From positions 1-46,605 of the forward strand of contig WJIN01000409.1 of assembly GCA_014730295.1 (NCBI GenBank): 46,605 nucleotides of DNA, read 5' to 3'. A model generated the notes under the pieces. That model did no database searches, was not told the DNA's origin, and saw only the letters and a list, made by a program, of their open reading frames with translations. This stretch comes from Promethearchaeota archaeon. GTDB taxonomy: Archaea; Asgardarchaeota; Lokiarchaeia; Sigynarchaeales; SOKP01. The position numbers were made by a program, and so were the translations under genes. This document shows, in pieces, positions 37,729 to 46,537 of the stretch. Within the stretch, counting starts at the first letter, position 1; each line of letters starts with the position of its first letter.

Positions 37729-38262
37729 ATGGCATTCAAAAAAGATTCTTACGATTCTTATGAATCATATGGATATGATACCTTCGGATTCGATGTAAGT
37801 GAATTGAGACAAATAAATCATAATAAAAAACGCTTTCATGCGATTTATTTTATAGATTATTTAACCGGTTCCTTGCTGCTGAGTAATAAGTACACTAATG
37901 AGTCCAAATTCTCTGAAGTGAACGAAGATCTGATCGGGAGTTTTTTGAATGCCATGAACCTGTTTATCAATGAGGTAAGTCATAACGAGAACGAAGAGGA
38001 GGAGATTCGTGAAATCAATTTTAAGGATTCTAGAATCCTTTATGAACGGCGTGGGAGACTTATGGTAATTGGGTTTACGAAAAAAACAAACCTTCTCATT
38101 GAACGGACAATACTCCAGAACCTTTTGGAGGATTTTTATGTGCGGTTTGAACATATGATTAACCATTTTAACGGAATTATTGATCCAGAAATTTTAAATT
38201 ATAAAAAAAAGCTGAACAATTCGGATCTCTCCAAGTTTTTTTATAAAGATCTTGGGTTATGA
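37729..38262 (+). CDS. Longin/roadblock-like protein
   Basis: The 177-residue protein has the features of the longin-like proteins typical of Asgard archaea: strands HAIYFIDYLTGSLLLSNKY, helix DLIGSFLNAMNLFINEV, strands for REINFKDSRILYERRG and LMVIGFTKKTN, then a helix LQNLLEDFYVRFEHMINHF. Such proteins are thought to regulate small GTPases or sense at membranes. The first 30 residues are rich in Tyr, Asp and Ser and likely disordered. No membrane segment. Divergent from the ACT-like gene. Confidence 0.55.
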   Translation: MAFKKDSYDSYESYGYDTFGFDVSELRQINHNKKRFHAIYFIDYLTGSLLLSNKYTNESKFSEVNEDLIGSFLNAMNLFINEVSHNENEEEEIREINFKDSRILYERRGRLMVIGFTKKTNLLIERTILQNLLEDFYVRFEHMINHFNGIIDPEILNYKKKLNNSDLSKFFYKDLGL

Positions 38263-38339
38263 ATCAATCAGGAGCAATAAGAGATCCAGCGGATTGAAGC
38301 TTTCCTCGCTTAAAAAATATCAATAAATATTAATTCTTT

Positions 38340-39089
38340 TTACTTGATTCCTATCGCTTCTTCTTCTGGGATTGATTCCATCAAACTAATCACCGTCAAT
38401 TTCATATTGAGCATTTCGCATACTTCGGTCCATAATTTTTTACACTTCTTTGAGTCTTTATCTAATCCACATCCCTCTATGAGCGTATCAAATTGCGTTT
38501 GTAAGTCAGTTTGCAGCTCATCTTGTCGACTTAGTGAGATATGTTGGGAGTCTAACCATTTATCGATGGATTTCTTGATGTTAATTTCTTCATCATCATT
38601 AAGAACGTAGGTGACCTCGACCTCTTCATATCCTTCAATGGTTTTAACGTATTCCTCATCCTCATACATGGGTTTGATTAACAATCCCAGATTGATGATG
38701 AGCGGTTGGAGTTGGAGTCGTTCTAAAGAGCCAGTGAGATAATCTAATACTTTTTCTTTCTGCGAGAGCTTAGAATAAGTGATATATTCTTGAATAAAGC
38801 GCATGAGCGAATTTTTAATTAGCAATTGCTCAAAATCTTTGATGGATTCAGTCTTAAATTCAAAAGATTTTTTTATGGTAAGAAAAAGCGATTTCATAAA
38901 CGGCTTAATTTCTTTAAACATTGCAAAATGATAGATAAAAGTAAGCACCTTTTCAAGAATTTCCAGTTTAAATTCTTCTGGTTTTGACCAATTACGGAAG
39001 ATGGATTCAAGGTCTTTATTATCTTCGGGAATTGATAGAAACCGTTTTATTTGATCGAATTTAAAGGTTAAATCTTCTGCAACCATCAT
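38340..39089 (-). CDS. Unknown helical protein
   Basis: The 249-residue product is predicted to be nearly all alpha-helix and highly charged, with no signal peptide, no membrane segment and no cysteine cluster. I do not recognise the family. Start is ATG at 39089, with a second ATG one codon later. The flanking genes converge on its 3' side (77 nt gap) and lie in the same direction on its 5' side (173 nt gap). Its coding nature is supported by length and by codon use similar to its neighbours. Confidence 0.55.
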   Translation of the reverse strand: MMVAEDLTFKFDQIKRFLSIPEDNKDLESIFRNWSKPEEFKLEILEKVLTFIYHFAMFKEIKPFMKSLFLTIKKSFEFKTESIKDFEQLLIKNSLMRFIQEYITYSKLSQKEKVLDYLTGSLERLQLQPLIINLGLLIKPMYEDEEYVKTIEGYEEVEVTYVLNDDEEINIKKSIDKWLDSQHISLSRQDELQTDLQTQFDTLIEGCGLDKDSKKCKKLWTEVCEMLNMKLTVISLMESIPEEEAIGIK

Positions 39090-39262
39090 AAAATTAATGG
39101 ATATAAATATTATTAAATGTTTTCATTTCATGGATATTTGACAATGAATATCACGAAATAAGTGAAAAAAATTGAGATTTGTTGTTAAAATCTGAAATTG
39201 TAATATTGATTTCGGTAAAAAGTATCTTTGTTTGAATAAAGGATTGAAGAAAAAAGAAAGGT

Positions 39263-40603
39263 TTAAAAAACTGCCGGGGTTAAAGCTTTAGAACCTTTGA
39301 TTTTTGAAAGAATGAGGAGCCATACAAGTTTCAGAGTGGAGATTGGCACTAAGTCCAGCGCAGAGACACCTGAAAGTTTAAATAGTGCAGTAGCTGTTTC
39401 TGCGAGGTTATTGCAATTATGTGAATAATGTATATTTTTTTTTCCAAACGAATTTCGAAATTTCTCTCCTACCTCATCAATGGCACAGAATCCCGCAATT
39501 AGTCCTTTCGTATATCCCTCTTGACGAAGTTCATTCACAAGATCTGGATTATGTCCTTTTCCCATCACGATAAAAAATCCTCCTTCAAATTTGTCGGCAA
39601 AATCATACGAAAGTACCTGTAATAACGCTAAAGGATTATTCTGGCACCCCTCTCTACATAATAATTCCTCACCTTTTATGATCTTTACATCATTAGGAAA
39701 TTTTTGAAGTAGATCCCAGTCATAAGTTTTCTCATATTGACTTAAATCCCTTCCTATCACATTTATCTTTTCGAGATCTCCTTGTCCCAAACCTCTTTCA
39801 TTTGCTATTCTTAAATGAGGAACGTCTGTTAAAGTTAATCCGAAAATTCGGGCACCAACCACATCAACCGCAAGTGTATCTGTCCCGCCGATGAGAATAT
39901 TAAAATCGATTACTAATTCATCCTCGAACGCAGTTGGGGGATAATGACCGTGGATAGTTCCTTCTGTGCCGTCAATAATCGTAAGATCGGGTTTAATATA
40001 TTCATATACATCCACAAGTTTAGAATGAAGATTATAATTATGGTCTTTTCCTCTATCAGCGTGCTGTGGCAATCCCCATTGGTTTTTCATCCCAAGAGTG
40101 ACCACTGCCATTGAATGGGTTTTTAGCTTGGGGAGATCAATATACGCATACTTTTCCCGCTCTTTCATTATTTTTACGATGGTCTGAGGAAGTCTGAATT
40201 CTTTTAGAATATAACCGTTCGGATCGTTTTCAACAGAAGGTTTACCTTTAAAGGTAAATGTTTCTGTCTTTTCCTCATCTAAATATATTGGTTCTGCCCC
40301 CGTCCTGTCGCATACCTCTTTATATCCATTAATAGCAAAAACGATCCTTGTCGCATTGGACTGAGTAGAGTTTTCCATTAGATATACTTTTTGTGCCCCT
40401 TTTTGATAAAAGATTTCAACGACCGCCTCTACAAGGGCAGGGGAGGTAAAACAGTGTTTTTTAAAGTCGATTCCATTTGGCTTAATATACACTTCTTTTG
40501 AATCTTTAAGGAGTAGTCCCGAGGTTTCTTCGACTTGAGATATAATCTTTTGAGTAGCCTTTTTCACACCCTCAGAACAATCTTCAATATATACATTTGT
40601 CAT
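39263..40603 (-). CDS. DUF362 family protein
   Basis: The 446-residue protein begins MTNVYIEDCSEGVKKAT and contains the DUF362 hallmarks VYIKPNGIDF, FTSPALVEAVVEIFYQKGA, YAYIDLPKLKTHSMAVVTLG, KNQWGLPQHADRG and LTIIDGTEGTIHG. Several DUF362 proteins carry Fe-S clusters and are linked to redox chemistry. Here a cysteine-containing CREGCQNNP lies near residue 312, but no ferredoxin pattern CxxCxxC was seen. Function unknown. The 371-nt region before it towards padR is AT-rich, with no other gene. Confidence 0.82.
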   Translation of the reverse strand: MTNVYIEDCSEGVKKATQKIISQVEETSGLLLKDSKEVYIKPNGIDFKKHCFTSPALVEAVVEIFYQKGAQKVYLMENSTQSNATRIVFAINGYKEVCDRTGAEPIYLDEEKTETFTFKGKPSVENDPNGYILKEFRLPQTIVKIMKEREKYAYIDLPKLKTHSMAVVTLGMKNQWGLPQHADRGKDHNYNLHSKLVDVYEYIKPDLTIIDGTEGTIHGHYPPTAFEDELVIDFNILIGGTDTLAVDVVGARIFGLTLTDVPHLRIANERGLGQGDLEKINVIGRDLSQYEKTYDWDLLQKFPNDVKIIKGEELLCREGCQNNPLALLQVLSYDFADKFEGGFFIVMGKGHNPDLVNELRQEGYTKGLIAGFCAIDEVGEKFRNSFGKKNIHYSHNCNNLAETATALFKLSGVSALDLVPISTLKLVWLLILSKIKGSKALTPAVF

Positions 40604-40918
40604 TTTATGTAAATCTCGAGTTATTGGTTAATATTATATAATAATGATCTACAATTTTCATTCATTTCTTATTGTTAATAATTCTATCTTTTTATTCTAA
40701 TAGCTTAGAGCTTTATAAAATATGAAAGATTGTGAAGATGAAAGATATAGCTTTCAAGATAAAAAACATTTCATACTTTCCGATGAATTATAGTTTATAG
40801 AATGATATTTATTTCAATCCTATTCAAAAGAAATATGTTGGAAACAGTTAGATTAGCCTAGCTATTAACAAGTTTTTTATTTATATTTATATTTTAAAAT
40901 AATAATACTCTTAACTTA

Positions 40919-40961
40919 GATATATTTATCTTCGATATATAAAATTTCATATCAATAGGAG
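40919..40961 (+). promoter_or_regulatory. padR promoter with inverted repeat and Shine-Dalgarno
   Basis: TATATTTA (40921-40928) is a plausible TATA box. About 25 nt downstream lies an inverted repeat GATAT/ATATC (40934-40938 and 40949-40953) across the expected transcription start, then AGGAG (40957-40961) before the GTG at 40975. PadR proteins bind dyads in their own promoter, so the repeat is a candidate operator. The arms are only 5 nt and AT-rich, hence low weight. The preceding 300 nt show no other features. Confidence 0.3.
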
Positions 40962-40974
40962 AAAAAGAACACTT

Positions 40975-41544
40975 GTGAATGAGAAAGTTGAAAAAGAAGC
41001 CCGAAGACTTGGAGAACAGATGAAGAAAGGCTATATAAGCCATTTAATCTTGTTGGTATTAAAGGATAATCCCTCCTATGGTTACAAGATCATTCAAGAA
41101 ATAAATTGCCGTACAAAAGGGATGTGGGATCCCTCTACATCGACAATCTACCATGTGCTCGATTCTTTAGGAGATAAAAATCTCATCACTATATTACGAG
41201 AGGAAGAGAAAGGACGACAGAAAAAGATCTACAAGATAACAAAGGAAGGAGAAAAAGCATTGGAAATTTTGATTGAAACATACAAAGACATGCAAGAGGC
41301 GATGAGGAGGATGATTTTTTCGAGCATAAAATTATTTGATGATATAGATATAGAAAAAATGAAAGACTTTATTCCCAATAAGCATCCAATTTTCGGAGTC
41401 GAAAACCTAAAAGACGATGAGGAGAAAATCAGGAGCCTAGAAATTAAAAAAATATTGATGCAACAGAGAATAAAAGAGATGAAGATGGGATTAAGAAATA
41501 TTGATATTGAAATTGAGAGATTAAAGAATAGAACTAAAAACTAG
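40975..41544 (+). CDS. PadR family transcriptional regulator
   Basis: Residues 18-95 of 189 form the PadR winged helix: KKGYISHLILLVLKDNPSYG, YKIIQEI, DPSTSTIYHVLDSLGDKNLI, EEKGRQKKIYKITKEGEKA. A C-terminal helical region of about 95 residues gives the dimer. GTG start at 40975 is set by AGGAG 13 nt before. It heads an operon with an ABC exporter 17 nt downstream; PadR proteins normally repress such efflux genes until they bind a drug-like ligand. Confidence 0.92.
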   Translation: MNEKVEKEARRLGEQMKKGYISHLILLVLKDNPSYGYKIIQEINCRTKGMWDPSTSTIYHVLDSLGDKNLITILREEEKGRQKKIYKITKEGEKALEILIETYKDMQEAMRRMIFSSIKLFDDIDIEKMKDFIPNKHPIFGVENLKDDEEKIRSLEIKKILMQQRIKEMKMGLRNIDIEIERLKNRTKN

Positions 41545-41561
41545 TTAGAGGTAAACTAAAT

Positions 41562-42899
41562 TTGACTGAAAACGTAATAGAAGTGAAAAATTTAACTAAA
41601 ATTTATGAAGATGGCGATGTGTTGGCGGTTGATGGAATATCTTTCAATGTAAATAAGGGCGAGGTATTTGGGCTCTTAGGTCCAAATGGGGCGGGAAAAA
41701 CCACTACTATTTCGATGCTTTCCACACTCCTTAGACCAACCGAAGGTGTAGGTATAGTAAACGGTCATAAAATAGAGGAAGAGCCAGGTTTAATAAGGAA
41801 GAGTATCGGTGTTGTCTTTCAAGAGCCTTCTTTAGATGGTGACATGACCGGTTGGGAGAACTTAGAGTTGCACGCAGTTCTTTATGGAATGGGAAAGTCG
41901 GAGAGACGTCAAAAAATCAGAGAAGTGCTTAATTTGGTAAGTTTAGATGACAAAGCGGATATGTTTGTGAAAAATTATTCCGGTGGAATGAAGCGGCGTC
42001 TGGAAATAGCAAGAGGACTGATTCACACTCCAAAAGTTCTATTTCTGGACGAACCAACACTCGGATTAGATCCACAGACACGTAGAAAAATCTGGGAACG
42101 AATTAAAGAGTTAAATTCAGGAGAACTTAATATGACTATTTTAATTACCACCCATTATATGGAAGAGGCAGATGAGCTTGCGGATAGAATTTGTATCATG
42201 GATCATGGCAAAATTATTGCCTTAGATACGCCTCAGAATCTGAAGCGACAATTATCTGGTGATATTATCGAAATTGAGTTAGAGGAACTTGAAGACTTTT
42301 CCATGATCCCCAAAATAATCGCGGAATTAAAGCAACTCCCAGGAATAAGAGACATCACTCTAGGAACAAAACACGAGAAGAGCCAAGAATCAGGCGAGAT
42401 GTTTCAAAAACCTCCTGGTATGAAAAACATAAATCCAGAAATGATACGCAAAAAAATGAATGAAATAATGTCTGATCCCGAAAAATTTCTAAAAGCAACC
42501 CAGAAATTTCCAATGATAAATCAATTTTTCAAGAAAGCCCCTTACGAAGCGAAGCAACGGGTGGCGAACTTATTTAAAGGCTCAGATTTATTGGAGGAAT
42601 TGCCCTCCAATATAAAATCAACCATAAAGAAAGTGCTCTCGGGAGAATATAAAAAAGAACAGCACCTTAAAGAACCCAGCCTTACTATCTCTTGCGAAGA
42701 TGGTGGGAAATCGATCTCCGATATTATTCGAAAAATCAATGAGTTAAACTCTATTAAAATTAAAACAATCCATATGCATAATCCCACGCTCGAGGATGTA
42801 TTCTTATTTTTTACAGGATCTCAGATCCGTGAAGAAAAATCTGATTTAAAGGAAGGAATTAAAAATCATATAAAAATGAGGCAGTTGAGACAAAAATGA
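41562..42899 (+). CDS. ABC transporter ATP-binding protein, DrrA-type with long C-terminus
   Basis: The first 230 of 445 residues are a complete ABC ATPase: GPNGAGKTT (Walker A), VVFQEPSLDGD (Q-loop), YSGGMKRRLEIARG (signature), VLFLDEPTLGLDP (Walker B) and TTHYMEEADE (H-loop). The C-terminal 215 residues are about 100 longer than in usual DrrA-type proteins (around 310-330), with a Lys/Met-rich insert (about 270-370). The TTG start at 41562 is preceded by GAGGTAAAC. The stop overlaps the permease start by 4 nt (ATGA), so the two are coupled. It works with the permease to export lipids, drugs or other hydrophobic compounds. Confidence 0.92.
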   Translation: MTENVIEVKNLTKIYEDGDVLAVDGISFNVNKGEVFGLLGPNGAGKTTTISMLSTLLRPTEGVGIVNGHKIEEEPGLIRKSIGVVFQEPSLDGDMTGWENLELHAVLYGMGKSERRQKIREVLNLVSLDDKADMFVKNYSGGMKRRLEIARGLIHTPKVLFLDEPTLGLDPQTRRKIWERIKELNSGELNMTILITTHYMEEADELADRICIMDHGKIIALDTPQNLKRQLSGDIIEIELEELEDFSMIPKIIAELKQLPGIRDITLGTKHEKSQESGEMFQKPPGMKNINPEMIRKKMNEIMSDPEKFLKATQKFPMINQFFKKAPYEAKQRVANLFKGSDLLEELPSNIKSTIKKVLSGEYKKEQHLKEPSLTISCEDGGKSISDIIRKINELNSIKIKTIHMHNPTLEDVFLFFTGSQIREEKSDLKEGIKNHIKMRQLRQK

Positions 42900-43708
42900 G
42901 CAGAAAAGAATCAGACTATGTAAAAATAGAAGGAAGTTTACGATGGGAATCTATTTGGTACTTAGCAAAAAGAGAATTATTAGCATATGTAAGAAACAAA
43001 TCCAGAATCATCACCTCAATTGCCCAATCCTTGCTATTTCTTTTCGTTTTCGGAGCGGGTTTTTCCCAGATACCAATTAGCATTGAAGGAAAATTAATCA
43101 GTTCCACGGCATTTGTTGCTTCAGGGATCGCAGCAATGGCAGTCTTATTTAGTGGAGTGTTTGGTGGATTGGGAATTATACGGGATAAGCTTTTTGGTTT
43201 CATGAATGAGCTTCTTGTAGCTCCGGTAACTCGTAGGACCTTAATGTTGGGAAAAACATTAGGAGTGGCCCTCCAAACATTAGTGCAATTCATGATTATT
43301 ACGGTGCTTAGTGCCGCTTTGGGATATTATGGATATGATCTCCTGCTGATAGTAAGAATAATTGCCACTATCCCCATAGGATTGTTGTTTTCTCTAGGAG
43401 TGGTGGGCATTGGAATGACAGTCAGTACACAGATAAGTGATTTTCAAGGATTCGGACTCATTCAAACATTTCTTATAATGCCGATGTTCTGGTTATCAGG
43501 TGCCTTGTTTGCGTTTAATACGGTTCCAGTTCCAATGCAAGCAATTATGATGATTAATCCTATTTCTTATGGAGTTGATATCTTTAGATTTATACTCTTA
43601 GGCGTTTCATTTTTCCCATTTTGGCTGGATTTATTGGTACTTGCGGTGTTTGGAGCGGTATTAATATCGATTGGAGCTTATTCATTTAATAGAATGGAAA
43701 TTAGTTAA
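42896..43708 (+). CDS. ABC-2 type transporter permease
   Basis: The 270-residue protein has a soluble start with the amphipathic WYLAKRELLAYVRNKSRI, then six hydrophobic helices. Between the second and third lies GGLGIIRDKLFGFMNELLVAPVTRR, in which the E-L-L-V-A-P-V-T-R stretch is the signature of ABC2_membrane proteins. It pairs with the ATPase gene it overlaps by 4 nt. The operon is likely controlled by the PadR gene at its head. A possible T-rich terminator follows (43,709-43,740). Confidence 0.9.
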   Translation: MSRKESDYVKIEGSLRWESIWYLAKRELLAYVRNKSRIITSIAQSLLFLFVFGAGFSQIPISIEGKLISSTAFVASGIAAMAVLFSGVFGGLGIIRDKLFGFMNELLVAPVTRRTLMLGKTLGVALQTLVQFMIITVLSAALGYYGYDLLLIVRIIATIPIGLLFSLGVVGIGMTVSTQISDFQGFGLIQTFLIMPMFWLSGALFAFNTVPVPMQAIMMINPISYGVDIFRFILLGVSFFPFWLDLLVLAVFGAVLISIGAYSFNRMEIS

Positions 43709-43807
43709 TTTTTTTTAATCTTATTTTTTACTCATTTTTGATATACTCTTTTTTCAGAAAATCTAAATTCTGTTCATTCCATACTAAATTAATAGATTTA
43801 TTTAGTA

Positions 43808-44590
43808 TTGGTGAATAAAATTCCGTATTTTAAATATTCAAAAAAAAAAGTACACTATGAGCGAAATGACTCGAATGATGGGGCTATTATTTTTATTCAT
43901 GGTTCTGGAGAGTACTCATTTGTATGGGAACCTCAACTTAAAAATTTAGATATTGATATGGATTTAATTGCCATCGATCTTCCATCTCATGGTAAATCAG
44001 ATAAGTTCGAAAAATTAAATTTGAATATCTATGTAGAAGCAGTACAGAAACTTATAGATGAATTGGAGATAAAGAGAGTGGTCTTGTGTGGGCATTCTCT
44101 GGGTGGGGCAGTAGCTCAACAATTTTATTTCGACCATCCAGAGAGGGTTGTTGGATTGATATTATGCTCGACGGGCGCGAAGCTCCGTGTTCTTCCGGTT
44201 ATTCTCGAAAACACATTACATAATTTTGATACATTCCTTAATAATATCCCAGTGGGAGCATTTTATAGAAAAACAAAAGAAGAGATAAAAGGAGCGTATG
44301 TAGAGGAAGTATCGAAAATTGAACCTCAAGTCGTTCATAAAGATTTTAAAATATGCGATAATTTCGATGTAATGGATAAGGTCGACAGTATAGATGTCCC
44401 TTGCTTAATATTAGTAGGGAATGCTGATAAGCTGACTCCTGTCAAATATTCTAAATTTTTTAAAGATAAAATCGAAAATTCCATATTAAAAGTAATTGAG
44501 AACGCCGGGCATTCTGTAATGCTTGAAAAACCTAAGCATGTAAATAAAGCGATAAAAAACTTCATTCAAAAAAAGATCCAAAACACTTAA
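43808..44590 (+). CDS. Alpha/beta hydrolase
   Basis: The 260-residue enzyme shows the catalytic set of the fold: oxyanion region IFIHGSGEYSFVWEP, nucleophile in LCGHSLGGAV, Asp in LVGNADKLTP and His in ENAGHSVMLEKP. It hydrolyses esters or related bonds; substrate unknown. The start is TTG 43808 or GTG 43811, both without a strong Shine-Dalgarno. The next gene follows after 2 nt, so the two are co-translated. Confidence 0.9.
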   Translation: MVNKIPYFKYSKKKVHYERNDSNDGAIIFIHGSGEYSFVWEPQLKNLDIDMDLIAIDLPSHGKSDKFEKLNLNIYVEAVQKLIDELEIKRVVLCGHSLGGAVAQQFYFDHPERVVGLILCSTGAKLRVLPVILENTLHNFDTFLNNIPVGAFYRKTKEEIKGAYVEEVSKIEPQVVHKDFKICDNFDVMDKVDSIDVPCLILVGNADKLTPVKYSKFFKDKIENSILKVIENAGHSVMLEKPKHVNKAIKNFIQKKIQNT

Positions 44591-44592
44591 TA

Positions 44593-45393
44593 ATGGCGCG
44601 AGAATTTACCTATGGTCCCTTCAAATCTAGACGATTAGGACTATCATTAGGGGTTGATATATTACCGAGATCTAAAATATGTACATATAATTGTGTATAT
44701 TGCGAAATAGGTACTACTAATCCAACAAATCTGGTATCTCCACAATTTAGGATTACGGACCCTTCAAACATTAAACATTTCGAAAAGGAACTCACTACAT
44801 TATTTAAATATATTAAAAAGCTTGATTCTATCACATTTGGATATAACGGAGAACCTACTCTGAACTCTCATTTAGAGGATTTTTATAAAGTTGCTAAAGA
44901 TGTAAGAAAAAGAACCAATTGGAAAGAGGATCCCCCAAAATTAACCTTATTTACAAATTCTAGCACACTTTACGAAAAAGAAATTAGGGACATGGTTAAA
45001 AACTTTGAGTTGGTACTTGGAAAATTAGATATCGCGACCCAAGAAGATTTTTTGAGAGCTAACCGTCCTCATCCTGATGTCCCTCCAATTGACACGATTA
45101 TAAATGCTCTAACAAAATTAAAATCTGAATTGCCTAAAAATCATGGCTTAGGAATTCAATGTTTATTATACCAATCCTATAAAGAGGATTTTCTATCTAA
45201 TAACAACGAACAAAACATAGAGAATTTATCAAACGCCATCAATAAAATAAGGCCTGACTTTGTCCAACTATATTCCATAGCTCGTATTCCAGCTGAATAC
45301 TATATATATTCTTTAGACCATCAGAATTTATTAAAAATCAAGCAAAAAATAGAAAAATCCCTTTCAAATTCAGTAAAAATATATTGTTATTAA
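44593..45393 (+). CDS. Radical SAM protein, COG0731-like
   Basis: The 266-residue protein begins with FGPFKSRRLGLSLGVDIL and holds CTYNCVYCEIG (CxxxCxxC for the 4Fe-4S cluster), FGYNGEPTLN and TLFTNSSTL, the core of the radical SAM barrel. The FGPVxSRRLGxSLG...CxYxCxYCxxG order is that of COG0731-type Fe-S oxidoreductases, related to the wyosine enzyme TYW1 but shorter. The substrate is unknown. It starts 2 nt after the hydrolase stop. No extra cysteine-rich C-terminal domain is present. Confidence 0.85.
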   Translation: MAREFTYGPFKSRRLGLSLGVDILPRSKICTYNCVYCEIGTTNPTNLVSPQFRITDPSNIKHFEKELTTLFKYIKKLDSITFGYNGEPTLNSHLEDFYKVAKDVRKRTNWKEDPPKLTLFTNSSTLYEKEIRDMVKNFELVLGKLDIATQEDFLRANRPHPDVPPIDTIINALTKLKSELPKNHGLGIQCLLYQSYKEDFLSNNNEQNIENLSNAINKIRPDFVQLYSIARIPAEYYIYSLDHQNLLKIKQKIEKSLSNSVKIYCY

Positions 45394-45427
45394 GCATCAA
45401 CAATTTTAATACTCAGTTAATTGTGAG

Positions 45428-46453
45428 ATGATTTTGGTGTCGGAAAAATATATTGGAGGGTCTGATATTGGAGGGACTTGGGTTAGAGTAGCGCTCAGCA
45501 ATCTTGAATTAAATGAGGATAAGATTTTTATCAAGAGGGAAAGGACCATTAAGAAAGAAAAAACCTCTATAAGTAATCAAGTATGCTCCCTACTAGATGA
45601 ATTATTAGAAGAGTATGGATTAGAAAAAGACCAAATGCTGGGAATTGGCCTAGCTTCAGCAGGTCCGATTGATATGAGAAAAGGAACAGTGTTCAATAAT
45701 GCAAATTTAGGATTTCGAGAAATCCCCTTAAAAGCTCCGATCGAAAAAAAATTTCCCGATATTCCTTTCTATCTGATTAATGATTGTAATGCGGCAGTGT
45801 TAGGGATCCATTATTTCGAAGCAACGGACGAGGGACAAAATAATCTTGTATATATTACGATGTCAACGGGAATAGGAGGAGGGGTTATTTGTAATGGGAT
45901 GTTATTACTTGGCAAAGATGGAAATGCAGCAGAAATCGGCCACGCGAAGGTTGTTCCGGAAAGTAAATATCAATGCAATTGCGGAGCATACGGGTGTTGG
46001 GAAGCGTATAGTTCCGGAACGGCAATAAGAAAACGGACTTTAGATTTCTTGGATCAAGAAAAGTTGAATGGGGATGTTCTTATGGATCTGGTGGAAAATG
46101 AAACATCAAAAATTAGCGCAAAAGAAGTTTTTGAAGCAGCGAGAAAAGGAGACGAGTTATCTCAAAAAATAGTAGAAGAGAGTATCTTTTATTCAAAAAT
46201 CGGAATTGGATTAATCAATAATTTTTATGACTGTAAGGCCATATATTTTGGAGGGGCAATGATGAATGATAAAGATCAAATCATTCCACACTTACAAGAA
46301 CAGTTTGAAAACGATGCGATTAAATTTACGATAAATCATCCTCCAAAACTTAGGGTGAGTAATTATAAAGATGAAATCGGAATACGTGGTGCCTTAGCAT
46401 TAGTGAAATACAAATTGGAGAATAATCCAGTGGTTCGATCATATTCATATTAG
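45428..46453 (+). CDS. ROK family sugar kinase (glucokinase-like)
   Basis: The 341-residue protein has the ROK kinase set: GSDIGGTWVRVAL (phosphate loop), GIGLASAGPID, LINDCNAAVLG with the catalytic Asp, YITMSTGIGGGVICNG, AAEIGHAKVVPES and the zinc site CNCGAYGCWEAYSSG (CxCGxxGCxE). It phosphorylates glucose or another hexose with ATP. There is no N-terminal DNA-binding domain, so it is an enzyme and not a ROK repressor. A phosphohexomutase gene begins 84 nt downstream, and a GH3 glucosidase lies elsewhere in the window, which suggests a glucose pathway. Confidence 0.93.
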   Translation: MILVSEKYIGGSDIGGTWVRVALSNLELNEDKIFIKRERTIKKEKTSISNQVCSLLDELLEEYGLEKDQMLGIGLASAGPIDMRKGTVFNNANLGFREIPLKAPIEKKFPDIPFYLINDCNAAVLGIHYFEATDEGQNNLVYITMSTGIGGGVICNGMLLLGKDGNAAEIGHAKVVPESKYQCNCGAYGCWEAYSSGTAIRKRTLDFLDQEKLNGDVLMDLVENETSKISAKEVFEAARKGDELSQKIVEESIFYSKIGIGLINNFYDCKAIYFGGAMMNDKDQIIPHLQEQFENDAIKFTINHPPKLRVSNYKDEIGIRGALALVKYKLENNPVVRSYSY

Positions 46454-46537
46454 ATCAAATTAATCAATAATTTATTAGAATAATAATTATTTAGAAACAA
46501 TTTTGGCATATAATAATCATCCTTTAGGTGGGATAAT

